A DNA stretch of 64,000 bases from Halopiger aswanensis (GCF_003610195.1 NZ_RAPO01000003.1:682001-746000); one strand, 5' to 3'; shown: positions 17,445 to 26,478, numbered from the stretch's first letter. Made by a program: numbers and translations. Notes: a model not told the origin generated them from the letters alone.

Positions 17445-17472
17445 TGGACTCGAGCCTGGCGCGTTGGCCTCG

Positions 17473-17982
17473 TCAAGACCGCAACTCGCTCCCGTACCGC
17501 GCGCCGACCCGCTCGGTCGCGAGCAGGATCCGGTGCGCGATCACGAGGACGACGACCGTACAGACGATCAGCGCACCCTCGAGCGGCGCAGAGAGCAGGC
17601 CGAGCGAGACGATCAGGGTCGTCGCGCAGGCGGGCGGGTGGCGGGTGTCGGTCGCGAGCATGCCGCCGGCGGTCAGGGTCGTCGCGACGACGCCGCTGGC
17701 GGCGAGGCGCAACCCCGCGAGCGAGCCGGGATCGGTCGCCGTCGTCATCGAGACGCCGGCCCCGAGCAGGTGATAGGCGAGCAGGCCGGCGGCGACGCCG
17801 ATCGCGTGGCCGCCGATCACCCGGCGGGGCGACGCGGCCTCGCTGTCCTGAAAGAGCGCGAGTACGAACGCGGAGGGGCCGAGGCTCGGAAACAGCATCG
17901 GCAGCCCGGTGAGCCACGCCAGCGCGGCCGTCGTCGAGATGAGCAGGCCGGTGTGGAGCGTCGTCCCCGTCCGGTCGTCCAT
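17473..17982 (-). CDS. HPP family membrane protein
   Basis: A 169-residue protein with four to five hydrophobic segments. The HPP family signatures are present: LFPSLGPSAFVLAL near residues 29-42, where the name-giving region begins, and DTRHPPACATTLIV. The start is taken at ATG 17982 (MDDRTGTTLHTG), because the longer frame to 18024 adds a basic, unconserved stretch. HPP proteins are integral membrane proteins; some plastid and cyanobacterial members have been linked to nitrite transport, but the haloarchaeal role is not known. The next gene upstream on the same strand is a UspA protein; HPP-UspA proximity is common in haloarchaea in my experience of such genomes (recollection, not verified here). 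Confidence 0.82.
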   Translation of the reverse strand: MDDRTGTTLHTGLLISTTAALAWLTGLPMLFPSLGPSAFVLALFQDSEAASPRRVIGGHAIGVAAGLLAYHLLGAGVSMTTATDPGSLAGLRLAASGVVATTLTAGGMLATDTRHPPACATTLIVSLGLLSAPLEGALIVCTVVVLVIAHRILLATERVGARYGSELRS

Positions 17983-18051
17983 ACCGGCCCCTTGTCGCTC
18001 GACGTGAAAACCTCGGCGTTTCACCCTCGAGTCCGGCCGCTCCGCCGATCG

Positions 18052-18465
18052 CTACGGAACGATCGTCACCGGAACGGTCGCCTGCCGCGTCACGGTCTCC
18101 GCGACACTGCCCAGCAACATTCGGGAGACGCCCGAGCGGCCTTCGCTCCCCATGACGATCTGGTCGACGCCGCGCTCCTCGGCGAACTCGAGGATCGCCT
18201 CCGGCGACTCGCCGCCGATGACGGTCGCTTCGACGGACCGCCCGTGATCGTCGGCGATCGAGCGGACGTCCTCGAAGAGGGCGGGCTCGGCCCCGCCGTT
18301 GCCGTCGGCGTCGGTTAGCTCCGGACCGCCGCCGTAGCCCGCCTCGAGGTCGTCGACGGCGTGGACGACCGTGATCTCGTCGTCCGGGTGGATCGAGAGC
18401 GCGTGCTCGAGGGCTGCGCGGGCGGTTTCGGAGTCGTCCATCGGGACGAGCAAGTGACGGGTCAT
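18052..18465 (-). CDS. Universal stress protein, UspA family
   Basis: A 137-residue single UspA domain. It begins MTRHLLVPMDDSETA, with the nucleotide-binding Asp at 10-11, and carries the ATP-binding glycine pattern GSEGRSGVSRMLLGSVAE (106-123), of the G-x2-G-x9-G-S kind. Such proteins bind ATP and act in stress responses or modulate nearby transporters. An Asp/Gly-rich loop (residues 43-62, GYGGGPELTDADGNGG) replaces the usual short loop. The gene lies 69 bp before the HPP membrane gene on the same strand, so a shared transcript is plausible. Confidence 0.9.
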   Translation of the reverse strand: MTRHLLVPMDDSETARAALEHALSIHPDDEITVVHAVDDLEAGYGGGPELTDADGNGGAEPALFEDVRSIADDHGRSVEATVIGGESPEAILEFAEERGVDQIVMGSEGRSGVSRMLLGSVAETVTRQATVPVTIVP

Positions 18466-18602
18466 ACACCGCCTTTCGAGCGCGATTCGGAAAGTGATCG
18501 GGGTGACCGAACCGTTCCCGGTGCGATCTAGTTGCTGGATTTAAGAAAACCGCACCCGAACTGGCCGAAACGACCCGTTCGACCGCCCGCTACCCACGAC
18601 CG

Positions 18603-18803
18603 ATGACCGACACCGGCCCCACACCCGATTCGAGTTCGAGTACCGCCGATGCCGACACCGAGACCCACTGGTCGGATCACGTTCGTATGCTGGCGTACGT
18701 GACGTTCCTCCCGGCGATTGTGTTTCTCGGCCCGCTCGTCGCGATCGCCGTTTTCGCGCTCGTCTGGCTGTTGCTTCCCGATCCGAACGCGGAAGAGCAG
18801 TGA
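18603..18803 (+). CDS. Small single-pass membrane protein
   Basis: A 66-residue protein. A polar Ser/Thr/Asp tail (MTDTGPTPDSSSS...) is followed by hydrophobic residues from about 29 to 57 (FLPAIVFLGPLVAIAVFALVW) and a short acidic end (PDPNAEEQ). Many haloarchaeal genomes carry such proteins. I see no other motif. It is convergent with the coiled-coil gene at 18861 and divergent from uspA. Confidence 0.6.
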   Translation: MTDTGPTPDSSSSTADADTETHWSDHVRMLAYVTFLPAIVFLGPLVAIAVFALVWLLLPDPNAEEQ

Positions 18804-18860
18804 CCACCACACCTGCACCCGCACCCGACCGGATTCCCGTCTCGCGAGCGCCGGTCCGGA

Positions 18861-20051
18861 CTACACCGGATCGTCGACCTCGAGCGCCGCTTCGAGCGCC
18901 CGCTTTTCCTCGCGGAGCGCCTCGAGTTCGGCCGCGACGCGGCCGTCGGCCAACCGCTCGCGTTCTTCGGGTGTTAGCTGGACGACCGCCTGCGCCGCAG
19001 TTTGGAGCCGCGCGTAGTCGATATCGGGATCGGTCAGCAACGCCCGAACGTCCCGAAGGGCAGCGACGGTGTCTTCGTCCGCGACGCGCTCGACGAACGG
19101 TCGGTACTCCCGCGTCCGGCGGCGGAGGACGCCCGCCGGCCCCGGCGGCCAGTCGATCGTCAGCGGTTCGGCGTCGATTCCATCGAGGAAGGTTCGCTGG
19201 GTCGCGACGCGGCGCTTGAGCCGGTCCGCGTCCGCGACGTAGTGTTCGAGTTTCGACCGCGAGTAGTCGGCGTACTCGAGCAGTTCGGGGATCGTGTACT
19301 CGCCGTCGGCGCTGGTGTCGACGTACTCCTGCAGATCCTCGGGTGGCTGGTGGTACTCGACGAACGGGTACCACCGGCTCCGCTCGAGCAGGGCGAACAC
19401 CTCGCGAACCGACGCTTCCTGACGGTACTGCGCGAACGCCTCCTGAACCGCGTCGTTGTAGGTCTCGATCGGCTCGCGGAGGCGCTCGACCGGCGCGTCG
19501 AGGTCCGCGTCGCCCAACTCGAGCAGCCGCTCCTTGGACGCGATCTCGTCGCCGATATCGCGGCGGCGCTTGGCGGCGTCTTTCCGCGCCGCAGCGAGGG
19601 CCTCGCGGGCGGCCTCGCGCTCGTCGAGCAGGTCGGCGAACGTCGCCGCCGGCTCGAGGGCCTCACGGGCGCGCTCGAAGTCGGACTCGCTGAGCCGGCG
19701 CTTGTCGATGGCGTCTAACGCGTCCTCGAAGGCGCCGCGAGCGGGGAGGTCCTCCGGCAAGTTTTCGACGAGCGTGGCGAACTGGCCCTCGAGTTCGACG
19801 TAGGCCTTGAAGTTCTCCTGGCCGGTTCCCGTCGCGCGGTCGACGTAGTCCTCGAGGAGTTTCGTCGCCGAGCGGTAGGCGTCGGCGGCCGTCTCGACGG
19901 TGTCCGCGCCGCGGTCCTCGATGCGTTGCTGTGCGTGGTCGAACCGCTCGCGAGCCGCCTCGAGCGCCTCGAGCGGCGTCGCGTCGGTCGTCGGTTCACC
20001 GGCACCGACGGCGTCGCCGGTGCGGTGAGACCCGTCGCGGTCGCTCATCAT
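18861..20051 (-). CDS. Large coiled-coil protein partnered with hisI
   Basis: A 396-residue, charged, almost entirely helical protein. Long heptad-like stretches run at about 25-230 and 340-390, interrupted by a Pro/Trp-containing segment (SRWYPFVEYHQPPEDLQEYV, then TIDWPPGPAGVL). There are no cysteines, no signal peptide and no nucleotide-binding motif. It is a conserved haloarchaeal type of protein that I cannot assign to a function. The gene follows the hisI stop by 3 bp on the same strand, so the two are translationally linked. The first codons read MMSDRD; the second ATG (20048) may be the true start. Confidence 0.75.
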   Translation of the reverse strand: MMSDRDGSHRTGDAVGAGEPTTDATPLEALEAARERFDHAQQRIEDRGADTVETAADAYRSATKLLEDYVDRATGTGQENFKAYVELEGQFATLVENLPEDLPARGAFEDALDAIDKRRLSESDFERAREALEPAATFADLLDEREAAREALAAARKDAAKRRRDIGDEIASKERLLELGDADLDAPVERLREPIETYNDAVQEAFAQYRQEASVREVFALLERSRWYPFVEYHQPPEDLQEYVDTSADGEYTIPELLEYADYSRSKLEHYVADADRLKRRVATQRTFLDGIDAEPLTIDWPPGPAGVLRRRTREYRPFVERVADEDTVAALRDVRALLTDPDIDYARLQTAAQAVVQLTPEERERLADGRVAAELEALREEKRALEAALEVDDPV

Positions 20052-20054
20052 CCG

Positions 20055-20432
20055 TTACTCGTGGTCATCGTAGACCGCATCGGGGTCGAACACCTGCTCC
20101 CCGACGTTCTCGCCCTCGATCGTCCGGTAGAAACACGACCGGTGGCCGGTGTGGCAGGCGCCGCCCGCCTGCTCGACGAGATAGAGGATGGTGTCGGCGT
20201 CGCAGTCGACGCGGATCTCCTCGATCGTCTGTCCGTGGCCGCTCGTCGCGCCCTTCTCCCAGAGTTCGTCCCGGCTGCGGGAGTAGTAGTGCGCGCGGCC
20301 GGTTTCGCGGGTTCGCTCTAAGGCCTCCGGGGAGACGTACGCGAGCATGAGCACCTCGCCTGTCTCGGCGTCCTGTGCGACGGCGGGGACGAGTCCGTCC
20401 TCGCCGAAATCGACCGCAACGGCGTCGTCCAT
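20055..20432 (-). CDS. hisI: Phosphoribosyl-AMP cyclohydrolase
   Basis: A 125-residue HisI domain without a fused HisE. The zinc site is visible as C77 (VDCDADT), C93 (GACHTGH) and C100 (RSCFYR). The substrate region [19 protein letters not shown] is intact. It opens the purine ring of PR-AMP in step 3 of histidine synthesis. ATG 20432 ([13 protein letters not shown]) is chosen over longer frames, which add basic, promoter-like sequence. It heads a two-gene unit with the coiled-coil protein. Confidence 0.96.
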   Translation of the reverse strand: MDDAVAVDFGEDGLVPAVAQDAETGEVLMLAYVSPEALERTRETGRAHYYSRSRDELWEKGATSGHGQTIEEIRVDCDADTILYLVEQAGGACHTGHRSCFYRTIEGENVGEQVFDPDAVYDDHE

Positions 20433-20471
20433 GTCCGTGTGGATGTTCGTCGGAGCGATAGGTCTTTTGCC

Positions 20472-20521
20472 GCGATCAACGCGTGGTCGCTTCCTGCCGG
20501 CGGCGATCACGCGTCGTGGTG
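20472..20521. promoter_or_regulatory. Two GCGATCA-CGCGT direct repeats between hisI and the esterase gene
   Basis: GCGATCAACGCGTGGTCG starts at 20472 and GCGATCACGCGTCGTGGTG at 20503, 31 bp apart (about three helical turns). They lie upstream of both divergent genes. They may bind a regulator; no experimental basis is available here. Confidence 0.3.
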
Positions 20522-20606
20522 ACCTCCCCGTTCAGCCGCAGATGCGTCGAAGTGCAGCCAACTCCAGTAGAATCATGTAGACCCTATTCGATGCTCTCCA
20601 TAATTG

Positions 20607-21629
20607 ATGATCGGGGATCGCTATCCCGCCGTGTCGCTGCACAACGTCGCCGAACTCGCCGCTCCGGAGTGGGCCGCGGACGGCGACCAACTCTGTCGCG
20701 TTCCCGAATCGGTGGGCGCGGCGTTAAACGTCAGCGCCCGCGAACGGGTTCGCGGCCCGACGAACAGCGAACTCCGCTTCGTGCCCGAGCACGACGAAGC
20801 GGCGATCGAAGTCACGCTCTCCGCGGCCGACCGAACGCGAGTATGGCCGTTCTGGGGCGAGTTCCGGCCCTGGCAGCCGTTCGAAATCGGCCCCGAACCC
20901 GCGACGCACGCGTTCAGCGTCCCCGACCGACTCGCGAAACTCGAGGCCGGTCCCGATGTCGACACCGGCCGATTCGACCCGCGGGTCTGTCGGCTTCGCT
21001 TCGAGCGCGCCCCGTCGGTCGCCGTCCACGACGTCGCGGGCGACTGCCGGCCGCCGACGACCGCCGAACTCCCCGAGCGGCGGTACCTCGCGTACGGCAC
21101 CTCGATCACCGAGGGGGCCGCGTCCTCGGCGCCGCACCTGAACTACGTCAGTCACGTCGCCCGCGAAATCGACGCCGACCTGCTGAATTTCGGCTGTTCG
21201 GGCTCCGCGTACTGCGAGCCGGCGATGGCCGACTACCTCGCGAGCCGCGACGACTGGGACGTGGCGACGCTCGCGCTCTCGGTGAACATGGCGAACCGCG
21301 GGTTCACCGTCGACCAGTTCCGCGAGCGAGCCGACTACTTCGTGAACCGGATCGCGGCGGCCCACCCCGAGAAACCGATCGCGTGCGTGACCCTGTTCCC
21401 GTACTTCGCGGACGTCATCGAGGGCGGTGACGCCCGGCGGGCCGGCGACTTCCGCGCCGCACTGCGCGAGGTCGTCGCCGACTCCCCGCACGAGAACCTC
21501 TCGCTGGTCGAGGGGACCGAGTTGATGGACTTCACCGGCCTGGCCGCGGATCTGCTCCACCCGGGCGACACCGGCATGGAAGCGATCGGCGAGGGACTGG
21601 CCGCTCACCTCGAGGCGCGACTCGAGTAA
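20607..21629 (+). CDS. SGNH/GDSL-type esterase with N-terminal beta domain
   Basis: A 340-residue protein. Residues 1-155 are a beta-rich N-terminal domain, as in the two-domain SGNH_hydrolase group (PF14607 plus PF14606). The catalytic domain has YGTSITEG (Ser166 nucleophile), LNFGCSGSAY (oxyanion Gly), LSVNMAN (Asn227) and LLHPGD near residue 317, which supplies the His. Members remove acetyl or acyl groups from sugars or other small esters. There is no signal peptide. ATG 20607 is used; the TTG directly before it is less likely. An ACCCTATTC element about 30 nt upstream may be the TATA box. Confidence 0.85.
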   Translation: MIGDRYPAVSLHNVAELAAPEWAADGDQLCRVPESVGAALNVSARERVRGPTNSELRFVPEHDEAAIEVTLSAADRTRVWPFWGEFRPWQPFEIGPEPATHAFSVPDRLAKLEAGPDVDTGRFDPRVCRLRFERAPSVAVHDVAGDCRPPTTAELPERRYLAYGTSITEGAASSAPHLNYVSHVAREIDADLLNFGCSGSAYCEPAMADYLASRDDWDVATLALSVNMANRGFTVDQFRERADYFVNRIAAAHPEKPIACVTLFPYFADVIEGGDARRAGDFRAALREVVADSPHENLSLVEGTELMDFTGLAADLLHPGDTGMEAIGEGLAAHLEARLE

Positions 21630-21682
21630 CGGGCCGGCCGATCACGCAGCGATTCTGGGCGGCCCGCTCGGTGCGTCGCTTC

Positions 21683-21723
21683 GACTGTCACCGGGTTCGA
21701 ACGGTATTCGATCCGTTACAGTC
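21683..21723. promoter_or_regulatory. Wide inverted repeat upstream of lipoprotein gene
   Basis: GACTGTCAC (21683-21691) and GTTACAGTC (21715-21723) are inverted copies with 8 of 9 matches, separated by 23 bp that include TTCGAACGGTATTCGA. The element lies about 70 bp before the ATG at 21795, upstream of the expected TATA position, so an operator or activator site is possible. Confidence 0.3.
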
Positions 21724-21794
21724 ACGACTCGATTACCTCTCACGCAGCGAGACAGTCGCCAGCCGTTATCAGTGCCCTCGTGGTCCCGGCACGT

Positions 21795-22745
21795 ATGAGC
21801 GACTCGCGGACCAAACTGACACGGCGCGGCGTCGTCGCGCTCGCGGCGGCCGGGCTCGCCGGCTGTATGAACAGCGACGAGACCGCAGACGAGGGCAACG
21901 GCACGGAGAACGGAACCGACGCCGAAGCCGATACCGGCGATGGCGACGGTGACGAATCGCCTGACGGGATCGACAACCCCGCAGACGCAGTCGGTGGCGA
22001 AACGCCACCGGAGCTGGACGTGCCGGCGCTGCACGCGTGGCTGGTCGACAGCGAGTTGGTCACCGACGGCAACTGCCGATTCGATTACACCCGCACGATC
22101 CCCGAGGACTTCGGGTCCAACATGCCGTCGTTCCTCAGTGTTTCGCCCGCGACCGTCGACGCCCACCTGTTCCAGTCGTTCAGCCAGGTCTTCATCGGTT
22201 CGTTCGACGCGGAGACGATCGTCGAGAACGCCGCCGACGCCGACGCGTTCACGGTGACCGGCGGCTACAGAGGGTACGGCGTCGTCGAGCACGACGGCGA
22301 CGGCCCGCCCATCGCCGTCGGCCGCGACGCCCTCGTCGTCGGCGGGGACTACGAGCAGCGGATCGACGCCCGCTACGGCGACGGCGAACGCCTGCCGGAG
22401 CAGGATCCCGAGTTCCAGCGGCTCTTCGAGGAGTTGCCCCACGAGAACACGATCTCCGGGCAGTACGACAGCCCCGCGGACGAGGACGTCACCGTCGAGG
22501 AAATCTACCTCTGGGGCGTCTCGGGCGAATCACCCGACGCGGAGACGATGACGTGGGTGTTCCTCTTCGAGGACGAGAGCGCACTGACCGAGGACGTGCT
22601 GGCGGAACTCGAGAACATCTCCGGCGGCGTCGAGTCCTCGGCGATCGACGGGCGGATCGCGCGGGTCGTCGGCGCGCCGCCGAACCTCGAGTCGGCGTAC
22701 GGGGACGGTGCCGCCGGATCCGGTGCGGGCAACGAATCCGAGTGA
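21795..22745 (+). CDS. Secreted lipoprotein, function unknown
   Basis: A 316-residue Tat lipoprotein: TRRGVVALAAAGLAGC has the twin arginines at 10-11 and the lipobox Cys at 24. A Glu/Asp/Gly-rich linker runs to about residue 70. The mature part is one acidic alpha/beta domain containing FDAETIVENAADADAFTVTG and ISGGVESSAIDGRIARVVGA. I do not recognise the fold from sequence. Similar halobacterial proteins with this layout are annotated only as hypothetical. It sits alone, between the esterase and serA. Confidence 0.75.
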   Translation: MSDSRTKLTRRGVVALAAAGLAGCMNSDETADEGNGTENGTDAEADTGDGDGDESPDGIDNPADAVGGETPPELDVPALHAWLVDSELVTDGNCRFDYTRTIPEDFGSNMPSFLSVSPATVDAHLFQSFSQVFIGSFDAETIVENAADADAFTVTGGYRGYGVVEHDGDGPPIAVGRDALVVGGDYEQRIDARYGDGERLPEQDPEFQRLFEELPHENTISGQYDSPADEDVTVEEIYLWGVSGESPDAETMTWVFLFEDESALTEDVLAELENISGGVESSAIDGRIARVVGAPPNLESAYGDGAAGSGAGNESE

Positions 22746-22873
22746 GACGGCCCGACTGAAACGGCCCGGTCGAGACGCTCCCGACTCGATGTCGACTCGA
22801 AACGCCGCAGGAAAATCGCGATCCGATCGGGTTAGATCGACGGAGACCCGTTATCGCGGTTAACTCGTGACGA

Positions 22874-24460
22874 TCAGGACTGGCCGTTCAGCGTGATGTA
22901 GTTGACGCCGATGATCCGCTCGTCGTCGTTGAGCTCCGCCTTCGCCTCGTCGGGGACCTCGCTGTCGACGTTGTAGACGGTCAGGGCCTCGCCGCCGTGG
23001 GCTTCGCGGGCGTTGAACATGCCGGCGATGTTGACGCCGTGCTTGCCCATGACCGAGCCGATGAGGCCGATGACGCCGGGTTCGTCGGTGTTGCGCGTGA
23101 CGACCATCTTGCCGTGCGGGATGGCGTCGACGCGGTAGCCGTCGACGCGGACGATGCGCGGGTCGTCGCCCGCGAACAGCGTTCCGTCGACGGTGACCGC
23201 GTCGTCGTCGTTGCTCACCGTGACGGAGATCAGGCTCTGGAAGTCCTCGGCCTGCCGCGTTTTCGATTCGGTGACGTCGACGCCGCGGTCTTCGGCGATC
23301 TGGGGCGCGTTAACCGCGTTAACCTGCCACTCGAGCGGTTCGAAGACGCCCTTCAGGGCGGAGGCGGTGACGAACTCGACGTCCTCGTCGGCGATGTCGC
23401 CCTCGTAGGTGACTTCGACGTTCTCGATGCGGCCCTCGAGCAGTTGGGCGGCGACCTTGCCGGCGGTCTCGGCGATGTCGATGTAGGGCTCGACGCGCGG
23501 GAAGGCGCTCTCGTCGATCGAGGGCGCGTTTAGAGCGTTCGCGACGGGTTCGCCGACGAGCGCGGCGTTGACCTGTTCGGCCGTCGAGGTCGCGACGTTC
23601 TCCTGGGCCGCCTCGGTCGAGGCGCCGAGGTGCGGCGTGACGATGATCTCGTCGTGCTCGAGCAGCGGAGAGTCCGCGGACAGGGGCTCCTCGGCGAAGA
23701 CGTCCAGCGCGGCGCCGGCCAGCGTGCCGTCCTCGACCTTCGCCGCGAGGGCGTCCTCGTCGACGACGCCGCCGCGGGCGCAGTTGATGAGGTAGCCGTC
23801 GCCGAGCATGTCGAGTTCGTCCTCGCTGATCAGCCCCTCAGTTTCGGGCGTCAGCGGGGTGTGGACGGTCAGGAAGTCGGCCTGCTTCAGGCTCTCCTCG
23901 AGGTCGACGAGTTCGGCGCCGATGCGCTGGGCGCGTTCCTCGCTGATGTAGGGGTCGTAGGCGACGATGTCCATACCCAGCGAGTCGAGTTTCTTGGCGA
24001 CCTCCTGGCCGACGCGGCCGAGGCCGACGACGCCCAGGGTCTTGCCGTTGAGTTCGGCGCCGAGGTAGTCGCTTTTGGCCCACTCGCCGTCCTTGAGGCG
24101 GATGTGGGCCTGCGGGATCGATCGGGCGGTCGCGAAGGCCATCGCGACGGTGTGTTCCGCGGCCGCGCGGACGTTGCCCTCGGGTGCGTTCGCGACGATG
24201 ACCCCGTGGTCGGTCGCGGCGTCGATGTCGATGTTGTCGACGCCGATGCCGGCGCGGCCGACGATCACTAACTCGTCGGCGGCCTCGAAGACCTCCTCGG
24301 TGACTTCCGTCCCCGAGCGGACGATCAGCCCGTGCGCGTCGGAAACCGCCTCGAGGAGGTCCTCGCCCTCGAGTTCGTAGCCCGTTTCGACCTCGTGGCC
24401 GGCGTCTCGGAGTGCGTCCAGACCCGCGTCGTCGATGGGGTCCGTGACCAGAACCTTCAT
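22874..24460 (-). CDS. serA: D-3-phosphoglycerate dehydrogenase
   Basis: A 528-residue long-form SerA. The NAD-binding loop is GLGRVG at 146-151. Catalytic residues lie in INCARGGVVDED (Arg near 234) and VTPHLGASTEAAQ (His near 282). Residues from about 315 to 450 form the intervening ASB domain, and the last 75 residues are an ACT domain (TRNTDEPGVIGLIGSVMGKHG) that in relatives mediates serine feedback. It catalyses the first step of serine synthesis. ATG 24460 is preceded on the minus strand by GGTTTACC (24484-24491) at a leaderless-promoter distance. serB lies 2 kb away, separated by a histidine kinase gene. Confidence 0.97.
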   Translation of the reverse strand: MKVLVTDPIDDAGLDALRDAGHEVETGYELEGEDLLEAVSDAHGLIVRSGTEVTEEVFEAADELVIVGRAGIGVDNIDIDAATDHGVIVANAPEGNVRAAAEHTVAMAFATARSIPQAHIRLKDGEWAKSDYLGAELNGKTLGVVGLGRVGQEVAKKLDSLGMDIVAYDPYISEERAQRIGAELVDLEESLKQADFLTVHTPLTPETEGLISEDELDMLGDGYLINCARGGVVDEDALAAKVEDGTLAGAALDVFAEEPLSADSPLLEHDEIIVTPHLGASTEAAQENVATSTAEQVNAALVGEPVANALNAPSIDESAFPRVEPYIDIAETAGKVAAQLLEGRIENVEVTYEGDIADEDVEFVTASALKGVFEPLEWQVNAVNAPQIAEDRGVDVTESKTRQAEDFQSLISVTVSNDDDAVTVDGTLFAGDDPRIVRVDGYRVDAIPHGKMVVTRNTDEPGVIGLIGSVMGKHGVNIAGMFNAREAHGGEALTVYNVDSEVPDEAKAELNDDERIIGVNYITLNGQS

Positions 24461-24483
24461 GCGCGAGACAATCAGGTCGAGCA

Positions 24484-24491
24484 GGTAAACC
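24484..24491 (-). promoter_or_regulatory. TATA-like box of serA
   Basis: On the minus strand GGTTTACC lies 24-31 nt before the serA ATG, consistent with leaderless initiation. The rest of the 255-bp gap to the kinase gene contains nothing else I can name. Confidence 0.4.
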
Positions 24492-24715
24492 CTTCCGTTG
24501 TGTCCCCAACTGGCAAAAACTACCTCGCAGCGGACAGTATTGATGCGGATCCGAGTTACAATTCCGCGCAGGCGGCGGGTCGCGCACCCGACCGCGAGTC
24601 GGGCGATTTCGAACGACCCGGCGACGCGACGGCTCGCGGTCGCTCGCCGACGCCGCCGCTGGGTCGTACTCGAGTCAGGATCTCGAGATGAAACGGGCGG
24701 GTCCAGCCGTACGGA

Positions 24716-26344
24716 TCAGTCTCGAGTCCGCGTCTCTTCGCGGCCGTCATCGCCACCGTTCCATCCGTCTTCGTCGTCCGTCGCCCGCGGAACGCGGATG
24801 GTCACGCAACTGCCGCCGCCGGTTCCGTCGACGCCCGACTCGTACTCGAGGTCGCCGCCGTACTCCTCGAGCACCAGCCCGACGAGCCAGAGGCCCAGGC
24901 CGTTTCCGTGGTCGAGTTGCGTGATCGGTTCCTCGTTGAAGATCCCTGTGCGCTCGGGTTCCGGAATGCCGGGGCCGTTGTCGATGACGCGGATTGCGAT
25001 GTCGGTCTCGGCGGTGGCCACGTCGACCTCGATCTCCGGCCGTTCGTCGGTGTGGCGGACGGCGTTATCGATCACCTCCTCGAGAACCGTCTGGAGTCGG
25101 GAGTCGGCGGCTGCGATCGTCGGCCCCGCCGATTCGGTGCGGTCAGTCACCGAGATCACGCTTTCAGGGTATTGATCGCGGAGGTCAGCAATGACCTCGG
25201 CGAGGACGTCCTCGAGGACGACCGGTTCGCGGGGTTGCTCGCCGCCGAGAGTCGCGGCGGCCAGTTCCTTCGCGGTTTCGTTCGTCTCGATCAGTTCGGT
25301 TGCGGTCGCCGCGATCTCTGCGACGTACGCACAGAGATCGTCTGTACGGTCGACGGGCGGTGAGTTTGCGTCCGCCTCTCCGTCTGCACTCTCGCCGTCG
25401 ACCTCGCACTCGAGTTCCTCCAGCAGCAACTCCGCGAAGCCGTGGATCGCGTTGAGGTCGTTTCGCAGGTTGTGCCGGAGCAGCCGGTGGAGAACCTGCA
25501 GGTGCCGCTCGCGTCGCTTGAGGGCAGTCACGTCCCGGCCTTCCACGACGAGCAGTTGCGGCGCACCGCCGTCGTGGTCGATCGGCCGGATCGAGAAGTC
25601 GATGACGGCGGTCCGGTTTTCTCCCCGGACCCGAAGCTCGTCACGGAAGAAATCGCCGTCGCTGGCCCGGTCGACGCCCGTCCGAGCGACCGTTCGTCCC
25701 GCCTCGTTCGCGGCGAAACAGGGCGCCTCCCACAGCGGGTTCCCGACGACTTCCCCGCGCTCGACGCCGGCGAACTCCAGGGCCGTCCGGTTGACCTCGA
25801 GGATCGTCCCGTCGGGCTCGAGGAGACCGGTTAGCTGGTACGTGTTGTTGAAAACCGCCTCGAACCGCCGTTGGCGCTCCTTCCGGTCGGAGATGTCCCG
25901 GAAGAGGCCGGTGAAGATCCGCTGGCCCTCGTAGCTGTGCTCGCGGAGGCTCACCAGCACCGGCACTTCGTGGCCGTCCTTGTGCAACGCCGGGAGTTCG
26001 ATGCCGCCCCAGTCGATGTGCTTCTCGCCCGTCCGGAGGTACTTCTCGAGGCCGGCGGCGTGAGCCGGGCGGAGCCGCTCGGGGATGAGCACCATCTTCG
26101 ACTCCCCGATGAGTTCGGCGGGCTCGTAGCCGAGGATCTCCTCGATAGCCGGATTCGCAAAGAGGATTCGGCTGTGTTCGTCGATGGTCAGCAGTCCTTC
26201 GGAGGTGTTCGCTACGAGCTGTCGGAAGAAATCGCCCGCGTCGAACGGCGACGGCGGCGACTCGAGGGAGTCGGCCGCAGGCTGTTCGGCGGATGGTGGT
26301 ACCCCGTCGTCAGTCACGCAGGAAGTACTCCCTGCAGCAGTCAT
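24716..26344 (-). CDS. PAS-domain sensor histidine kinase
   Basis: A 542-residue soluble kinase. The first PAS domain is at about 35-155 (ANTSEGLLTIDEHSRILFANPAIEEI); the second, at about 165-280, ends in a PAC segment (VVEGRDVTALKRRERHLQVL). The phosphoacceptor is in LLRHNLRNDLNAIHGFAELL. The ATPase domain has LEEVIDNAVRHTD, DNGPGIPE and GNGLGLWLV. There are no membrane helices, so it senses an intracellular cue. No response regulator is adjacent, as is usual in haloarchaea. Start: an AGTATATGA string overlapping ATG 26344 looks like a TATA box, which would favour the GTG at 26317 (codon 10, VTDDGVPPS) as the leaderless start. It sits between serA and serB. Confidence 0.9.
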   Translation of the reverse strand: MTAAGSTSCVTDDGVPPSAEQPAADSLESPPSPFDAGDFFRQLVANTSEGLLTIDEHSRILFANPAIEEILGYEPAELIGESKMVLIPERLRPAHAAGLEKYLRTGEKHIDWGGIELPALHKDGHEVPVLVSLREHSYEGQRIFTGLFRDISDRKERQRRFEAVFNNTYQLTGLLEPDGTILEVNRTALEFAGVERGEVVGNPLWEAPCFAANEAGRTVARTGVDRASDGDFFRDELRVRGENRTAVIDFSIRPIDHDGGAPQLLVVEGRDVTALKRRERHLQVLHRLLRHNLRNDLNAIHGFAELLLEELECEVDGESADGEADANSPPVDRTDDLCAYVAEIAATATELIETNETAKELAAATLGGEQPREPVVLEDVLAEVIADLRDQYPESVISVTDRTESAGPTIAAADSRLQTVLEEVIDNAVRHTDERPEIEVDVATAETDIAIRVIDNGPGIPEPERTGIFNEEPITQLDHGNGLGLWLVGLVLEEYGGDLEYESGVDGTGGGSCVTIRVPRATDDEDGWNGGDDGREETRTRD

Positions 26345-26472
26345 ATACTTGTGGCTTCAGGTCGACTCGTCGCGGGGTCGAACTGTCGTCTCCGTCTCTC
26401 GCTCTCTCCCTCTCTCGAGTCCGTACTCCCCTCGCCGTCGCGAGTCGGGCGCGAACGAGAAACCTGAACTGG

Positions 26473-26478
26473 TTTATT
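26473..26478 (+). promoter_or_regulatory. TATA-like box of serB
   Basis: TTTATT within GGTTTATTCC, 29 nt before the serB ATG at 26502; the spacing fits a leaderless transcript. Confidence 0.45.
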
